A stretch of DNA of 64,000 bases from Bradyrhizobium sp. 190 (GTDB lineage: Bacteria > Pseudomonadota > Alphaproteobacteria > Rhizobiales > Xanthobacteraceae): the NCBI RefSeq assembly GCF_023073415.1, contig NZ_JADPJL010000012.1, forward strand, positions 570,501-634,500, written 5' to 3'. Shown in pieces: positions 14,402-24,121 of this stretch (its first letter is position 1; each line of letters opens with the position of its first letter). The translations under genes and the position numbers were made by a program. The notes beneath the pieces are model-generated. The model searched no databases. It saw only the letters and a program-made list of their open reading frames with translations, and was not told where the DNA came from.

Positions 14402-16069
14402 ATGTTTGGACGCAATAGCAAGAATCTTTTTGAAAATGCCTTGGCTCAGGCGCAGGCGATCCGCAGGTCGCAGGCCGTCATCGAGTTCAATCTCGATGGC
14501 ACGATCATAACCGCCAACGAAAACTTTCTGAAAGCGCTTGGTTACTCGCTGGATGAAGTTCAGGGCAAGCATCACAGCCTGTTTCTGCCGTCGGGTGAGC
14601 GGAATCTCGCTCCGTATCGGGAGTTCTGGGCGGCGTTGAACCGAGGCGAGTTTCAAGCCGCTCAGTACAAGCGAATCCGAAAAGACGGCACCCCGATCTG
14701 GATTCAGGCCTCCTACAACCCTGTGCTGGATCGTGCTGGCAAGCCCAGCAAGGTGATCAAATTTGCCACCGACATTACCTCCCAGAAGGCGACGGCCCTG
14801 GAGGATGCGGGCAAGATAGCGGCGATCGACCGGGCGCAGGCGGTCATTGAGTTCAACCTGGATGGCACGATCGTCACAGCGAACGATAACTTTCTGAAGA
14901 CAATGGGATACTCGCTGGAGGAGATCAAAGGCAGGCATCACAGCATGTTCGTTGAAGCTGAAGTCCGAGGCAGCCCTGCCTATCAGGACTCGTGGGCAAG
15001 GCTCAACCGGGGCGAACTGCTTTCCGGAGAGTTCAAGCGTCTCGGCAAGAACGGCAAGGAAATCTGGATACTGGCATCCTATAACCCGATCCTGGACGAC
15101 ACTGGACGGCCGTTCAAGGTCGTCAAGTTTGCGTCCGATGTCACGGAACGGAAGCTGCTGGCTGCCGATACCAAGGGCCAGATCGACGCGATCAAGAAAT
15201 CGCAGGCGGTGATCGAGTTCCAGATGGACGGAACGATCAAGTGGGCCAATCCCAACTTCCTGGGCGCGGTTGGCTACACGCTTGGCGAGATAGAAGGCAA
15301 GCACCACAGTATGTTCGTCGAAGCGCTCGAGCGTGCGTCGCCCCAATACGTTCAGTTCTGGCAAGCTCTCAACCGCGGCGAATATCAGGCCGGTGAGTAC
15401 AAGCGGCTGGCAAAGGGCAGTCGCGAGATCTGGATAGAAGCATCCTACAACCCGATCCTCGACCCGAACGGGAAGCCATTCAAGGTCGTCAAGTACGCGG
15501 CCGACGTCACGGCGAAAGCCGTCGCCAGGATGAAAGCCGAAGAGGCCCGGGCGCTAATTGAGTCAGTCGCCGCTGGTAGCGAAGAGATGAGCGCTTCGAT
15601 TCGCGAGATTTCGCAAACGATGGTCAAGTCCCGGGAGGTCGTCGTTGCCGCCGTGGACCAGGTCGGGTCCGCCGGCGCGCAGGCCACCCGCCTCAGCGCT
15701 GCAGCGGATTCGATGAGCGGAATCATCGAGCTGATAGGCAACATCACGAGTCAGATCAATCTGCTCGCCCTCAACGCGACGATCGAATCGGCCAGAGCGG
15801 GAGAGGCCGGCAGAGGATTTGCGGTCGTGGCGTCCGAGGTGAAGAGCCTGGCCAACCAGGCGAAGCAAGCAACCGACAGGATTACATCGGAGATCGACGC
15901 GCTCAACGGCGTGTCTGCGGATGTGGTGGGTGCGCTCGGAGCAATCAGATCGGCGATCAGCCATGTCAGCGAGTACGTCACGAGTACCGCGGCTGCCGTC
16001 GACGAACAGAGCACCGTGACGAACGACATGTCCACCAATATGCAGCGTGCGGCAGCCGCCTTGGCTTGA
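14402..16069 (+). CDS. Soluble methyl-accepting chemotaxis protein with three tandem PAS domains
   Basis: From ATG 14402 (GGGGAAAA upstream; an in-frame TTG at 14384 is less likely) the product has 555 residues. Three PAS domains repeat with an exact 122-residue period: the QAVIEF motif codons start at 14471, 14837 and 15203. Each contains GKHHS/GRHHS and the E-IW-ASYNP-LD core typical of haem- or flavin-binding Aer/BdlA-like PAS domains. The C-terminal third is an MCP signalling hairpin with the canonical tip ([16 protein letters not shown] then [11 protein letters not shown]). There is no transmembrane segment or HAMP domain, so it senses inside the cell and signals through CheA. It lies 41 bp before the GGDEF/EAL gene and is probably co-transcribed. 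Confidence 0.92.
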   Translation: MFGRNSKNLFENALAQAQAIRRSQAVIEFNLDGTIITANENFLKALGYSLDEVQGKHHSLFLPSGERNLAPYREFWAALNRGEFQAAQYKRIRKDGTPIWIQASYNPVLDRAGKPSKVIKFATDITSQKATALEDAGKIAAIDRAQAVIEFNLDGTIVTANDNFLKTMGYSLEEIKGRHHSMFVEAEVRGSPAYQDSWARLNRGELLSGEFKRLGKNGKEIWILASYNPILDDTGRPFKVVKFASDVTERKLLAADTKGQIDAIKKSQAVIEFQMDGTIKWANPNFLGAVGYTLGEIEGKHHSMFVEALERASPQYVQFWQALNRGEYQAGEYKRLAKGSREIWIEASYNPILDPNGKPFKVVKYAADVTAKAVARMKAEEARALIESVAAGSEEMSASIREISQTMVKSREVVVAAVDQVGSAGAQATRLSAAADSMSGIIELIGNITSQINLLALNATIESARAGEAGRGFAVVASEVKSLANQAKQATDRITSEIDALNGVSADVVGALGAIRSAISHVSEYVTSTAAAVDEQSTVTNDMSTNMQRAAAALA

Positions 16070-16110
16070 TAGCGCGAGGTCGGCATAGCACGCTTGATTG
16101 AGTATGTCAG

Positions 16111-17835
16111 ATGCGTTGGTTAAAGCAGTATTTCCACTATCGATTGTTAAGGCTCGTTTCTCCGTTCATAGCGGTCGTTTTGCTTCAAGCGTTTGTTGCT
16201 GGACTTAGTCTTGATGTTCTATCGGCGGTCAGAGGGTATGTTGCGGGAGAGGCGCACTGGTCCAGGGCTCAAAAGAACGCCGTCTATTTCCTGAATCTTT
16301 ATTTGCATTCGGGCAAGCAGCCGTTCTTCGAGCAATACCAGGCTGCCCTGGCTGTTCCGCTCGGGGATCAAGCTGCGCGGCTGGCGTTGGAGCAAGATCA
16401 GCCTGTCGTCGAAATTGCAGAGGCCGGGTTTCTTCAGGGAAAGAATCATCCCGACGACATCCCGGGCATGATATGGCTGTTTCGCCATTTCAGGCAGATC
16501 AAGTATCTGGACGTCGCCATACAGCAATGGGCGGCGACCGACGCGATGCTGCTGGAGCTGGCAATATTCGGAGAAGCGATAAAGTCCGAAATGGAGCGGG
16601 ATCTCCCGGCGGACAAGGCTCGCATTCAATTCCTTTCGTCGCGGCTCTACGAATTGAACGGCCAGCTCACCGAGCGTGCCAATACGTTCTCGGAGGTTCT
16701 TGGCGAAGGAGCCAGAGCTGTTAAGAACCTCCTGACTATCGTCAATCTGACCACCGCGACCGTTCTGGTATTGCTTATCGTATGGCATACGCGTCGGTTG
16801 GTGCTTCAGCGCGAGTCGTTTGAAGCGGCATTGCACGACGAGAAGCGGTGGCTTGCCTGGCAAGCCGCGCATGATCCCCTGACCGAGCTCGCGAACAGGC
16901 GGGAGTTTGAAGCCAGGCTTGAGGAGGCACTCCGATGTTTCAAGGTCGACGATGCACCTCACGCGCTCATCTTTCTGGATCTTGACCAGTTCAAGATTGT
17001 CAACGACACCTGCGGTCATCTCGCCGGTGACCGGCTGTTGCGGGAGATATCAAGCATTCTAAGTCGGGAGATTCGCCCGGGCGATGTGCTTGCCCGACTG
17101 GGTGGCGACGAGTTTGGCCTCTTGCTACCCGGTCGCCATTTCGAACTATTGGTCCGGCTCAAGGAAGCCTCCGGAAATGTCATCCTGCCGGCTGAGTTCA
17201 TTCCGCCTGCCGAGCGATATGGCCTGATGCCCTTGATTGATCGTTGGGTCGTGCGCCGCGCCTTCAAGGAGCTTGCGGTACAACTGGCCAGGCCTGACGC
17301 CATTCCGATTGCGCGATGCTGTATCAACCTCTGCGGCCAGACATTCAGCGACGACGCCTTTATCGAATTCGTGAGGACGCAACTGGATCTCCACAAGATT
17401 CCGGGAGCCATGATCTGCTTCGAGATAACGGAGACGAGCGCGATTTCCAATCTGCAAGGCGCGCGACATTTCATTATGGCGTTGCGGGAGTCCGGTTGTC
17501 GATTTGCATTGGATGACTTTGGGAGCGGCATGTCCTCGTTCAACTATCTCAAGAATCTACCGGTCGATTACCTCAAGATAGACGGTTCTTTCGTGAAAGA
17601 TATGCTCGCGAACCCGGTCGATCGCGCCATCGTGGAAATGATCAACCGGATCGGCAAGGTCATGAAAATGAGAACGGTTGCCGAATTCGTCGGGAGCCCG
17701 GCGCTCATCGAGGCGGTGCGCGAAATCGGCATCGACTACGCGCAGGGCTACGCGGTCAGCGAGCCAAGACCATTCCATTCCACTCATTCGTATCGGTCGC
17801 CACACAGTGTCCTGGCCGTGGGGGCGGCCGAATAA
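16111..17835 (+). CDS. Membrane GGDEF-EAL protein with an in-frame internal deletion joining the two domains
   Basis: This 574-residue protein has a transmembrane segment at residues 15-35, a ~180-residue periplasmic helical sensor region and a second transmembrane segment near 212-230. The GGDEF domain then starts ([13 protein letters not shown]...[16 protein letters not shown]...[11 protein letters not shown]). Directly after the GGDEF motif (17101-17130) the sequence jumps to HFELLVRL...[18 protein letters not shown], which is the EAL motif region of an EAL domain. The second half of GGDEF, the linker and the first part of EAL (about 150 residues in relatives) are missing without loss of frame. 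EAL active-site residues remain: ELL, INLCGQ, EITET, DDFGSG, KIDGSF, AEFV, YAQGY. Cyclase activity is improbable. Phosphodiesterase activity is uncertain because the EAL barrel start is lost. Confidence 0.88.
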   Translation: MRWLKQYFHYRLLRLVSPFIAVVLLQAFVAGLSLDVLSAVRGYVAGEAHWSRAQKNAVYFLNLYLHSGKQPFFEQYQAALAVPLGDQAARLALEQDQPVVEIAEAGFLQGKNHPDDIPGMIWLFRHFRQIKYLDVAIQQWAATDAMLLELAIFGEAIKSEMERDLPADKARIQFLSSRLYELNGQLTERANTFSEVLGEGARAVKNLLTIVNLTTATVLVLLIVWHTRRLVLQRESFEAALHDEKRWLAWQAAHDPLTELANRREFEARLEEALRCFKVDDAPHALIFLDLDQFKIVNDTCGHLAGDRLLREISSILSREIRPGDVLARLGGDEFGLLLPGRHFELLVRLKEASGNVILPAEFIPPAERYGLMPLIDRWVVRRAFKELAVQLARPDAIPIARCCINLCGQTFSDDAFIEFVRTQLDLHKIPGAMICFEITETSAISNLQGARHFIMALRESGCRFALDDFGSGMSSFNYLKNLPVDYLKIDGSFVKDMLANPVDRAIVEMINRIGKVMKMRTVAEFVGSPALIEAVREIGIDYAQGYAVSEPRPFHSTHSYRSPHSVLAVGAAE

Positions 17836-18123
17836 GCCTCGCTTTCTGAGGCCGAGGTCACGAGCCGGCTCGCTACGCGAGGCAGGCGGGCAAAGCGCTT
17901 CGAGAAATCCTAAATTTTGTTCGAAACAACGGGGCGGGTTCGTGCGTTGCCTTCCAACATGCCCTCCCGGTAACACCGGGCCGCAGCTTCCCGCGACATC
18001 CAGATTGCGACCATCCGAATTGTTCCCGGTCCCCGCATTGTTGCGCTGTCTGTGCATTCGAAATAGCATCGATCGCGAACCAGGTGCGGGCAGGGCAGAA
18101 GAAATGACATACGAGGCCCCTCT
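17836..18123. other. Gene-free stretch
   Basis: No gene is supported in this 288-bp gap. GCCTC-GCTTTCT-GAGGC just after the EAL stop (from 17837) is a weak hairpin without a T tract. The rest presumably holds the promoter of the methyltransferase gene, but no clear promoter elements were recognised. Confidence 0.5.
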
Positions 18124-19104
18124 TTGCAGCTTTCTGCCGTCGACCGCTCGGTAGCGAATACGGAACCTACGCACTGGAAAAAGCGTCTTCGCTGCCCTCG
18201 CTGTTCGTCGGCGCTGCGGAACACGTGGTCACAGCCGTCCTGTTCGAATCGGACCTGCGATTATAGCAGGACGGGGTTTCCCATGGTCGGCGCGCAACCG
18301 GTGCTGATCGATTTTGCCGCCAGCATCTTTGAGCGCCGAATGTACGACGCCGAGAACGGCTCGGTGCTGCGGCGGGACGTCAGCCGCCGTTCCATCGGCT
18401 CGCGACTGCATCGTCTTACCTTCGGGGGTAACCCGGTGGCGGTCTCCAACAGCACGAAATTCATCGATCTGTTGAAGCAGGAGTCGCGACGACCGGTTGT
18501 GTTGGTGGTCGGTGGCGGGACGATCGGTTTGGGCGCCGACGAACTTTATCGGGATGATTCCATCGAACTCGTCGGCACCGATGTCTACGCCTCGCCGCAC
18601 ACCGTGCTGGTGGCCGACGCCCACAGACTGCCGTTCGAAGACGGCGTGTTCGACGGTGTCTGGGTGCAGGCCGTGCTGGAACACGTGTTGGAACCCGCAA
18701 CCGTCGTTGCCGAGCTGCATCGCGTGCTTCGACAGGAAGGCCTGGTCTATGCCGAGACGCCGTTCATGCAGCAGGTGCACGAGCGGGCCTATGACTTCTC
18801 GCGCTTTACGCAGAGCGGTCACCGCTGGCTGTTCAGGCGATTTTCCGAGATCAGCGCCGGGCCGGTCGGCGGCGCCGGCGTGGCGCTGGCATGGTCGATC
18901 CGCTATTTCTCGCGCGCGCTCGGTGCGGGCGACAAGCTGTCACGCCTGATCGTGCTGCCGTTCTTCTGGATCAGGTATCTCGATGCCTTCGGCCGCGGCC
19001 GGGCCGCAGCAGACGCCGCCAGCGGCTTCTTCTTTCTCGGCCGCAGGGCCGAACAGGCGATGGATCCGCACGCCATGCCGGAATACTACAACCGGCAAAA
19101 GTGA
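18124..19104 (+). CDS. SAM-dependent methyltransferase (type 11) with N-terminal zinc-ribbon
   Basis: This protein has up to 326 residues. The N-terminus carries a Trm112-like zinc ribbon (CPRC...CSNRTC) also seen in sugar-modifying methyltransferases. Residues ~125-230 are a class I methyltransferase: VLVVGGGTIGLG as motif I, LVGTDVY, ADAHRLPFEDGVFDGVWVQAVLEHV as motif IV, and LRQEGLVYAETPFMQ. The track start is a TTG at 18124 without a clear ribosome-binding site, so the true start is uncertain. It is the leftmost gene of the exopolysaccharide locus and convergent with the glycosyltransferase operon, so methylation of a sugar or lipid-linked glycan is plausible. Confidence 0.82.
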   Translation: MQLSAVDRSVANTEPTHWKKRLRCPRCSSALRNTWSQPSCSNRTCDYSRTGFPMVGAQPVLIDFAASIFERRMYDAENGSVLRRDVSRRSIGSRLHRLTFGGNPVAVSNSTKFIDLLKQESRRPVVLVVGGGTIGLGADELYRDDSIELVGTDVYASPHTVLVADAHRLPFEDGVFDGVWVQAVLEHVLEPATVVAELHRVLRQEGLVYAETPFMQQVHERAYDFSRFTQSGHRWLFRRFSEISAGPVGGAGVALAWSIRYFSRALGAGDKLSRLIVLPFFWIRYLDAFGRGRAAADAASGFFFLGRRAEQAMDPHAMPEYYNRQK

Positions 19105-19129
19105 GGTTTCGACACGCGGCGCGCGGGCC

Positions 19130-19543
19130 TTAAGAAAGGCCCTTGATCTTCTTGCATGGCGTCGACGAGGTCGACGACATCCGGGCGACGTCGGTTACGG
19201 AGCGGATGGAAAGTTTTTCCTTAGCCGTGATGAAGCGCAGCACGCCATGCGGATGAGCGTCGCAGAACTGCGCCAGCGTGGCGGCCGTTGCCGGAATGCT
19301 GTCCTGTTTGGGGATGACGGCGATGCCGCCATCCCTCAGCATGTACGCATCCTTCACGTTGGGCATGGATGATGTCGCGATGCAGACCTTGAACAGGTCG
19401 TTATAGGCCTGCGGTGTCAGGGCCAGATCGCCGCCGGGAGTGCCCAGGAGATATTCGCGACTCCTGCGGCAGTTCTCGCTATCCGCCCGCGCCGCACCGG
19501 TCGCGAGCGCCAGCAGCATCGCAGTCGCGACCAACAGCTTCAT
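19130..19543 (-). CDS. Small secreted Rap1a/Tai-like protein
   Basis: From ATG 19543 the product has 137 residues, with a signal peptide (MKLLVATAMLLALATGAARADSE). The mature part has four cysteines (residues ~28, 59, 98 and 131). Its layout (an N-terminal helix pair, then AATLAQFCDAHPH near the middle) resembles Rap1a/Tai immunity-like proteins, which are often adopted for other periplasmic roles. The start codon overlaps the stop of the glycosyltransferase gene (ATGA, 19540-19543), so it is translationally coupled as the last gene of the wecG-GT4-GT4 operon. A role in exopolysaccharide export or stability is guessed from this position only. Confidence 0.75.
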   Translation of the reverse strand: MKLLVATAMLLALATGAARADSENCRRSREYLLGTPGGDLALTPQAYNDLFKVCIATSSMPNVKDAYMLRDGGIAVIPKQDSIPATAATLAQFCDAHPHGVLRFITAKEKLSIRSVTDVARMSSTSSTPCKKIKGLS

Positions 19544-20769
19544 GCCACTGTTCCGATAGCGCGGGCCGCGGATGTACGCTTGCCGGCATAGGCCAGGCCA
19601 TAGGTGGTCGCCGCGCAGCGTTCCCATGAAAGGGCGCGGGCATGGGCGGAGGCGCCGGCTGCGAGAATGGCGCGCAGGCCGCGATCTGCGGCGAGCTCTG
19701 CGATCGCCTGCGAGATGCTCTCCACCGACGGCGGCACGAGAATTCCGGTCTCATCGGCGAGCACGGCGTCAGGCACGCCGCCGACCTCGGTCGCGACGCT
19801 CGGCAGGCCGGCGGCTCCAGCCTCAAGATAGACCAGTCCAAATCCCTCCACCCGGCCGGTCGTGTCAGGCAGTCCGGTCAGGCAGAAGAAATCCGAAGCC
19901 GCGTAGAGATCGCGGATTGCCTCGTTCGGCTGCGGGCCGAGGAAGCGAATGTCGCAGGCCACCTGACCGGCAGCCTTTCGGAGTTCGCCGACATAATCGG
20001 CTTCCCCATCCGGTCCGATCACGAGCCATGCGATGCGACGGCGCAGATCGTCCGGAAGCCGCGACAATGCGGCGAGCGTCAGATGATGCCCCTTGCGGCG
20101 CGTGATACGCGCGACCGTGATCATCACCAGCCGGTCTTCCGGCAGACGATAGGCCAGGCGAATCTCGCGGCGTTTCCGTTGCGCGCCGAACCAGAATTCC
20201 GATACGCCGAGATTGATCGCGCTGATCCTGCGCGGGTCGACGGCAAACCGCTCGCGAAACAGCGTCTCGGTGAAACGGCTGTTGGCGACGACCTCCGTGC
20301 GCGGCCCGAACACGCCGGCGCCGCGGATCGCCATGCGTTTCAGCCGCGTCTGCGTTTCGTTGATCTCGGTGCCATGCACCGTCATCAATACCCGCGCCGG
20401 CGTTCGCCATCTGGAAAGCGCGAGCGGAATGAAGAACGGCCAATCGGCGGCATGGACCACATCGTATCGATCGCCGCGGACGCCGCGGCGCGCCAGCATG
20501 ATCTTGGCCGGCATGTCGCGCATCGAATGGAGACCGCCGTGAAACCGAACGACTTCGAAGGGCAGGGCCCGGTCGTCGTCATCCGTCTGCCGCGCGTAAT
20601 CGGGCGCCACCACCGTGACCTTTGCGCCGAGCCGGCTGGCGGCCGCCGCGATTTCGCGGGCGTAGGTCCCAATTCCTCCCATCGCGGGAGCGAACTCACT
20701 GGTCAACAGAAGGATGTTCAACCCGGCGCCCTCAATAGGTCGGCGCCGCGGCGGCAAGTCCGCGCGCAT
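19540..20769 (-). CDS. Glycosyltransferase family 4 protein
   Basis: This GT-B glycosyltransferase has up to 409 residues. The N-terminal domain begins ILLLTSEFAPAMGGIGTYAREIA, with the glycine-rich loop that contacts acceptor and donor. The C-terminal domain has the sugar-nucleotide site ...GRVEGFGLVYLEAGAAGLPSVATEVGG with the E-x7-E motif. ATG 20769 overlaps the upstream gene by 38 bp. A TTG at 20721 with GAGGG upstream would start just before the conserved N-terminus and is a good alternative. It is the third gene of the operon starting at 22800 and adds one sugar of the repeat unit; donor and acceptor are unknown. Confidence 0.9.
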   Translation of the reverse strand: MRADLPPRRRPIEGAGLNILLLTSEFAPAMGGIGTYAREIAAAASRLGAKVTVVAPDYARQTDDDDRALPFEVVRFHGGLHSMRDMPAKIMLARRGVRGDRYDVVHAADWPFFIPLALSRWRTPARVLMTVHGTEINETQTRLKRMAIRGAGVFGPRTEVVANSRFTETLFRERFAVDPRRISAINLGVSEFWFGAQRKRREIRLAYRLPEDRLVMITVARITRRKGHHLTLAALSRLPDDLRRRIAWLVIGPDGEADYVGELRKAAGQVACDIRFLGPQPNEAIRDLYAASDFFCLTGLPDTTGRVEGFGLVYLEAGAAGLPSVATEVGGVPDAVLADETGILVPPSVESISQAIAELAADRGLRAILAAGASAHARALSWERCAATTYGLAYAGKRTSAARAIGTVA

Positions 20770-22009
20770 CCTGAATTTCCTGATGATAGCGGAACACCCG
20801 CGCGAGCTGGGTGCCCGGGGTGAACGACCTGATGCTGTCGGCGATCTGTACCGGATTCACCACGCCCGCCTCGATGGCAGTTTTGATATCGACGAACCGT
20901 TGGACGAGCGCATCCGCCATGTCGTCCGGACTGCCGTCCCGTGCTACCAGGTAGCCGCTGACGCCGGGGCGGATCACGGGTTCGAGCTGCGGCAGGTGCA
21001 TGGCGACGACAGGACGGCCGACCGCCAGGGTCTCGAGCACGCAACGCGGCATGCCTTCGAACTCGGAGGTCAGGATGCCGGCATGTGCGCTTGCCAGCGT
21101 CTCCGCCATGCCAGCGGCATCCTTGAAGCCGTGGCGCACGGTGATGTCCTCTATGGCGGCGAATTCCTCGAACCGGTGTGGGTCGCTGGTGCCGATGTAG
21201 TGAAACCTGACATCGCCGTTCAATCGCCGCCGCAGGCGATCGATGGTGCGAAACATCAGCGGCGGATCCTTGAACTCGTCGAGCCGACCTGCGAACACGA
21301 TCTGGAATGGTGACGAGTTCAGCGGCCAGAGCTGCGGTTTGAAGATATCCGTATTGACCCATGTCCAGAGCGTGTCGATCTTGTCCTTGCGGCGCGGATA
21401 GGTCTGTTGCAGCCGCTCGGTGATGAACGGATTGACGCAAAGAAACTTCTCGCTCATGGCGACGGCAAACCGCTCGCCGGTGTTGTGGACGAAGGCGTAT
21501 TTCCGCAGCAGCGAATCCATCTGCAATTTCGGCGCGCCCTCGCCGTGAAGCATCTGCACGAATGGAAGCCGCAGGATCGCCGGCAGCCACGAAAATTCAA
21601 CCCGCCGCAGATCGACCGAGCATCGCCTGGCGCGGATCAGCCTTGCGATCGGGCCGAAGTGGCGGAGCAACGCCATGAAGAATTGGCCGGTGAGAGATGA
21701 GCGGATCGTGCGGGCCGCTTCGCGCGCCTGCTGGTCCGAATAATGCAGGATGGGCAGGAAGTCGAAGCCGCGGCCGCGGAATGTCTGCCGGTGAAGCTTT
21801 CCCAGCTCCAGCTCACCCGTCGAGTCCACGCCGATGAAGAGGATATCGGTGTCGGTCGGATGGAAGGTAATGAAGTCGCGGATGTAGGTTTCGAGGCCGC
21901 CGACCTTCTCGCCGCGCGGGTCGAACGGATGAATCAGGCAGATCTGATAGCGCGGCTTGATACGGCTGGTGTTTCGCGCCCGTAGCGCCAAGGTCAATGT
22001 TGAAGTCAT
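20732..22009 (-). CDS. Glycosyltransferase family 4 protein
   Basis: From ATG 22009 the product has 425 residues. This start overlaps the wecG stop as ATGA (22006-22009), whereas the longer open frame to 22249 only reads through wecG. The GT-B fold shows YQICLIHPFDPRGEKVGGLETYIRDF at the N-terminus. FAGRLDEFKDP opens the C-terminal domain, and SEFEGMPRCVLETLAVGRPVVAM is the nucleotide-sugar-binding E-x7-E motif. It is a cytoplasmic enzyme acting on the lipid-linked repeat unit, between WecG and a second GT4. Confidence 0.9.
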   Translation of the reverse strand: MTSTLTLALRARNTSRIKPRYQICLIHPFDPRGEKVGGLETYIRDFITFHPTDTDILFIGVDSTGELELGKLHRQTFRGRGFDFLPILHYSDQQAREAARTIRSSLTGQFFMALLRHFGPIARLIRARRCSVDLRRVEFSWLPAILRLPFVQMLHGEGAPKLQMDSLLRKYAFVHNTGERFAVAMSEKFLCVNPFITERLQQTYPRRKDKIDTLWTWVNTDIFKPQLWPLNSSPFQIVFAGRLDEFKDPPLMFRTIDRLRRRLNGDVRFHYIGTSDPHRFEEFAAIEDITVRHGFKDAAGMAETLASAHAGILTSEFEGMPRCVLETLAVGRPVVAMHLPQLEPVIRPGVSGYLVARDGSPDDMADALVQRFVDIKTAIEAGVVNPVQIADSIRSFTPGTQLARVFRYHQEIQDARGLAAAAPTY

Positions 22010-22800
22010 GCCGCTTTCCTCATGCGTGCCTGGACAATTTGCGGAATGGTTCGCGCAACAAGGCGCGGAACCACACTCATGCATCTGACATAGCGGGGGC
22101 CGAGCCGCCGCGGCTCGCGCAGCATGCGCCACGCCCATTCCAGCCCGGTTCTGCGCGCGATGGATGGCGCGCGACTCTGCGTGCCGGCAATGAAATCGAG
22201 CGCGGCTCCGATGCATAACACGCCGGTACCGTTCAGCTCGTCGAGGCATCGCGCCGCGAACAGTTCCTGCCGTGGTGCGCCCAGCGCGACGAAGCAGAGC
22301 CTGGCGCCCGAGGCACGAATGCTTTCGATCGCCGCATCAGCTTCACTGGAATAAGGATCGAACCCCGGTCCCGGTGCAAGGCATCCCGCGATCTGCAATC
22401 CCTTGAATCGTTCCGACAAACGCCGCGCCGTCGCGTTCAGCGTGAGCTCGTTCGCGCCCAGCAAAAAGACCGAGAGGCCTTTCTTTCGCGCCTCCGCGCA
22501 CACCGGTTCAACGAGATCGGCGCCGGCCGTCCGCTCGATTCGCGTCCCCATGAGACGGCTCAGCACAACGATCGGGAACCCGTCGGCTGTGACAAATCGG
22601 GCACGGCGATAGGCGGCGCGAAAGCCGGCGTGTTGCTGCAGCTGAACAACGTGATCGAGATTGAGTGTGCAGACGCTGAAGTTGTCGCCGCGTTGCGCAG
22701 CCGACACGATCGACGACACCGCTTCCGGAAGCGATGGAACATTGATGGTGATGCCATCGACACTGAGGCTGGGCTGCAACGATATCGGCGGTTCCGCCAT
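22006..22800 (-). CDS. WecG/TagA/CpsF family glycosyltransferase
   Basis: From ATG 22800, seven bases after AGGAGG, the product is 264 residues, typical for this GT26 family. Key features are LNLDHVVQLQQHAGFRAAYRRARFVTADGFPIV (with the family D in TADG), LFLLGANE-like VFLLGANELTLN, and FVALGAPRQELF near the C-terminus. Family members such as WecG (ManNAc-A transferase), TagA and GumM-type enzymes transfer sugars to polyprenyl-diphosphate-linked acceptors at the membrane. It opens the four-gene operon 22800-19130. Confidence 0.9.
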   Translation of the reverse strand: MAEPPISLQPSLSVDGITINVPSLPEAVSSIVSAAQRGDNFSVCTLNLDHVVQLQQHAGFRAAYRRARFVTADGFPIVVLSRLMGTRIERTAGADLVEPVCAEARKKGLSVFLLGANELTLNATARRLSERFKGLQIAGCLAPGPGFDPYSSEADAAIESIRASGARLCFVALGAPRQELFAARCLDELNGTGVLCIGAALDFIAGTQSRAPSIARRTGLEWAWRMLREPRRLGPRYVRCMSVVPRLVARTIPQIVQARMRKAA

Positions 22801-23004
22801 GTCGACCTCCTGACGATGATTTGATTGAGAGACGCGTTCACGCTGGACGATCGACATGCCCGTTGCTTCGCAGTGGGAACTGCCAGCCGAAAAATTCTCG
22901 ATCGGCATCGTCACGAAATCGAACTAATGCGACGCAACGATGGCGATGTCGCAGCGTGAACGACAACATGCGGCGACGAATCATTCACATGATGGAGATC
23001 AGCT

Positions 23005-24105
23005 ATGCAGGAGTGGTCGAGGCGAAATGCGCTCGCTCTCATCGCAGGTGCAAGCGTTGCGTCGTACGGGAAGAAGGCGTTCGCCGCGCAGCCTGCGCAG
23101 AGTCTGGGTGCCATCGCGGCACGCAACGGGATTGTGTTTGGCGCGGCCGCAGGTCCTGTCATCGACAAGGACCGTGCCTATCGCGAGCTCTATCAGACGC
23201 AGACGCGGATCGTTACGACAGACATTGCGATGAAGATGGGAACCATCGCGCCGCAGCCGGGGCCGAAGCGATTCGAGAGCGCGGACCGTCTGCTGCAATT
23301 CTGTGCAAGCAACAACATTCCGATGCGGGGCCATTGCCTGATCTGGAACGAATGGGTTCCGCAATGGGTCAGGAACATGAGCGGCGCCGAGCGCGAAAAA
23401 TTCTTCGATTCCTATATCGAGGAAGTAGCTGCCCGCTATGTAGGCAAGCTGCACTCTTGGGATGTCGTCAACGAGCCGTTCTGGCCCGGGCACAAGGCGC
23501 CCGGCGGTTACAGGCTCGGTCCATGGTACGACACGTTCGGCACGGGGTATGTTCGCCGCGCCTTCGAGCGTGTGGCGATGGTCGACCGCAAGACCAAACT
23601 GGTTCTCAACGAAGCACAGAGCGAACGCGACGATGACGTCGGCCTCGCGGTTCGCCGCGGCTTGCTGCAACTGGTTGATGAATTGAAGCAGGCCGGTGTG
23701 CCGCTGCATGCCGTCGGATTACAAAGTCACCTGCAGCCGCGGTATCCGCACGACCCCGGACGTTTTTCCGAGTTCCTTCACGCGCTCGCCGGACGTGGCG
23801 TCGATATCTATCTGACCGAGTTCGACGTGCGCGACGATACGTTTCCGGATGACATCGCGGCCCGCGATGCCATGATCGCCGAGACGGCCGAGAAGTATCT
23901 GAAAAACGCGCTGCGCGTTCCTGCGGTCAAGATGGTGATTGCCTGGGAACTTGCCGATAACTACTCGTTCTATACCGATGCGGCAAAAAAGAAGGATCCT
24001 CTCGCGCAACGGCTGCCCCGGCCGCTGCCGTTCGATTCGTCGATGCAGAAGAAGCCGCTCTGGTTTGCGATGGCGCGCGCCTTCGAGAACGCCAGAAAGT
24101 CTTAG
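23005..24105 (+). CDS. Tat-exported GH10 glycoside hydrolase (endo-xylanase-like)
   Basis: This 366-residue protein has a twin-arginine-like leader (SRRNALALIAGASVAS) and a GH10 TIM barrel. The acid/base Glu is in WDVVNEPF and the nucleophile Glu in DIYLTEFDVRD. RGHCLIWNEWVPQW and LVLNEAQSE are other family signatures. GH10 enzymes cleave beta-1,4 xylan-type bonds, but GH10 members inside rhizobial exopolysaccharide clusters (PssW in Rhizobium leguminosarum) act on the organism's own polysaccharide. The gene is alone on the plus strand between two minus-strand glycan operons. Trimming of the locus product in the periplasm or outside is the best inference. Confidence 0.9.
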   Translation: MQEWSRRNALALIAGASVASYGKKAFAAQPAQSLGAIAARNGIVFGAAAGPVIDKDRAYRELYQTQTRIVTTDIAMKMGTIAPQPGPKRFESADRLLQFCASNNIPMRGHCLIWNEWVPQWVRNMSGAEREKFFDSYIEEVAARYVGKLHSWDVVNEPFWPGHKAPGGYRLGPWYDTFGTGYVRRAFERVAMVDRKTKLVLNEAQSERDDDVGLAVRRGLLQLVDELKQAGVPLHAVGLQSHLQPRYPHDPGRFSEFLHALAGRGVDIYLTEFDVRDDTFPDDIAARDAMIAETAEKYLKNALRVPAVKMVIAWELADNYSFYTDAAKKKDPLAQRLPRPLPFDSSMQKKPLWFAMARAFENARKS

Positions 24106-24121
24106 GCACGAATCGTATCGC

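Noticed and set aside
14282..15364. 360-codon minus-strand frame with repeats
   Set aside because: Its repeats only mirror the three PAS copies of the chemoreceptor on the other strand.
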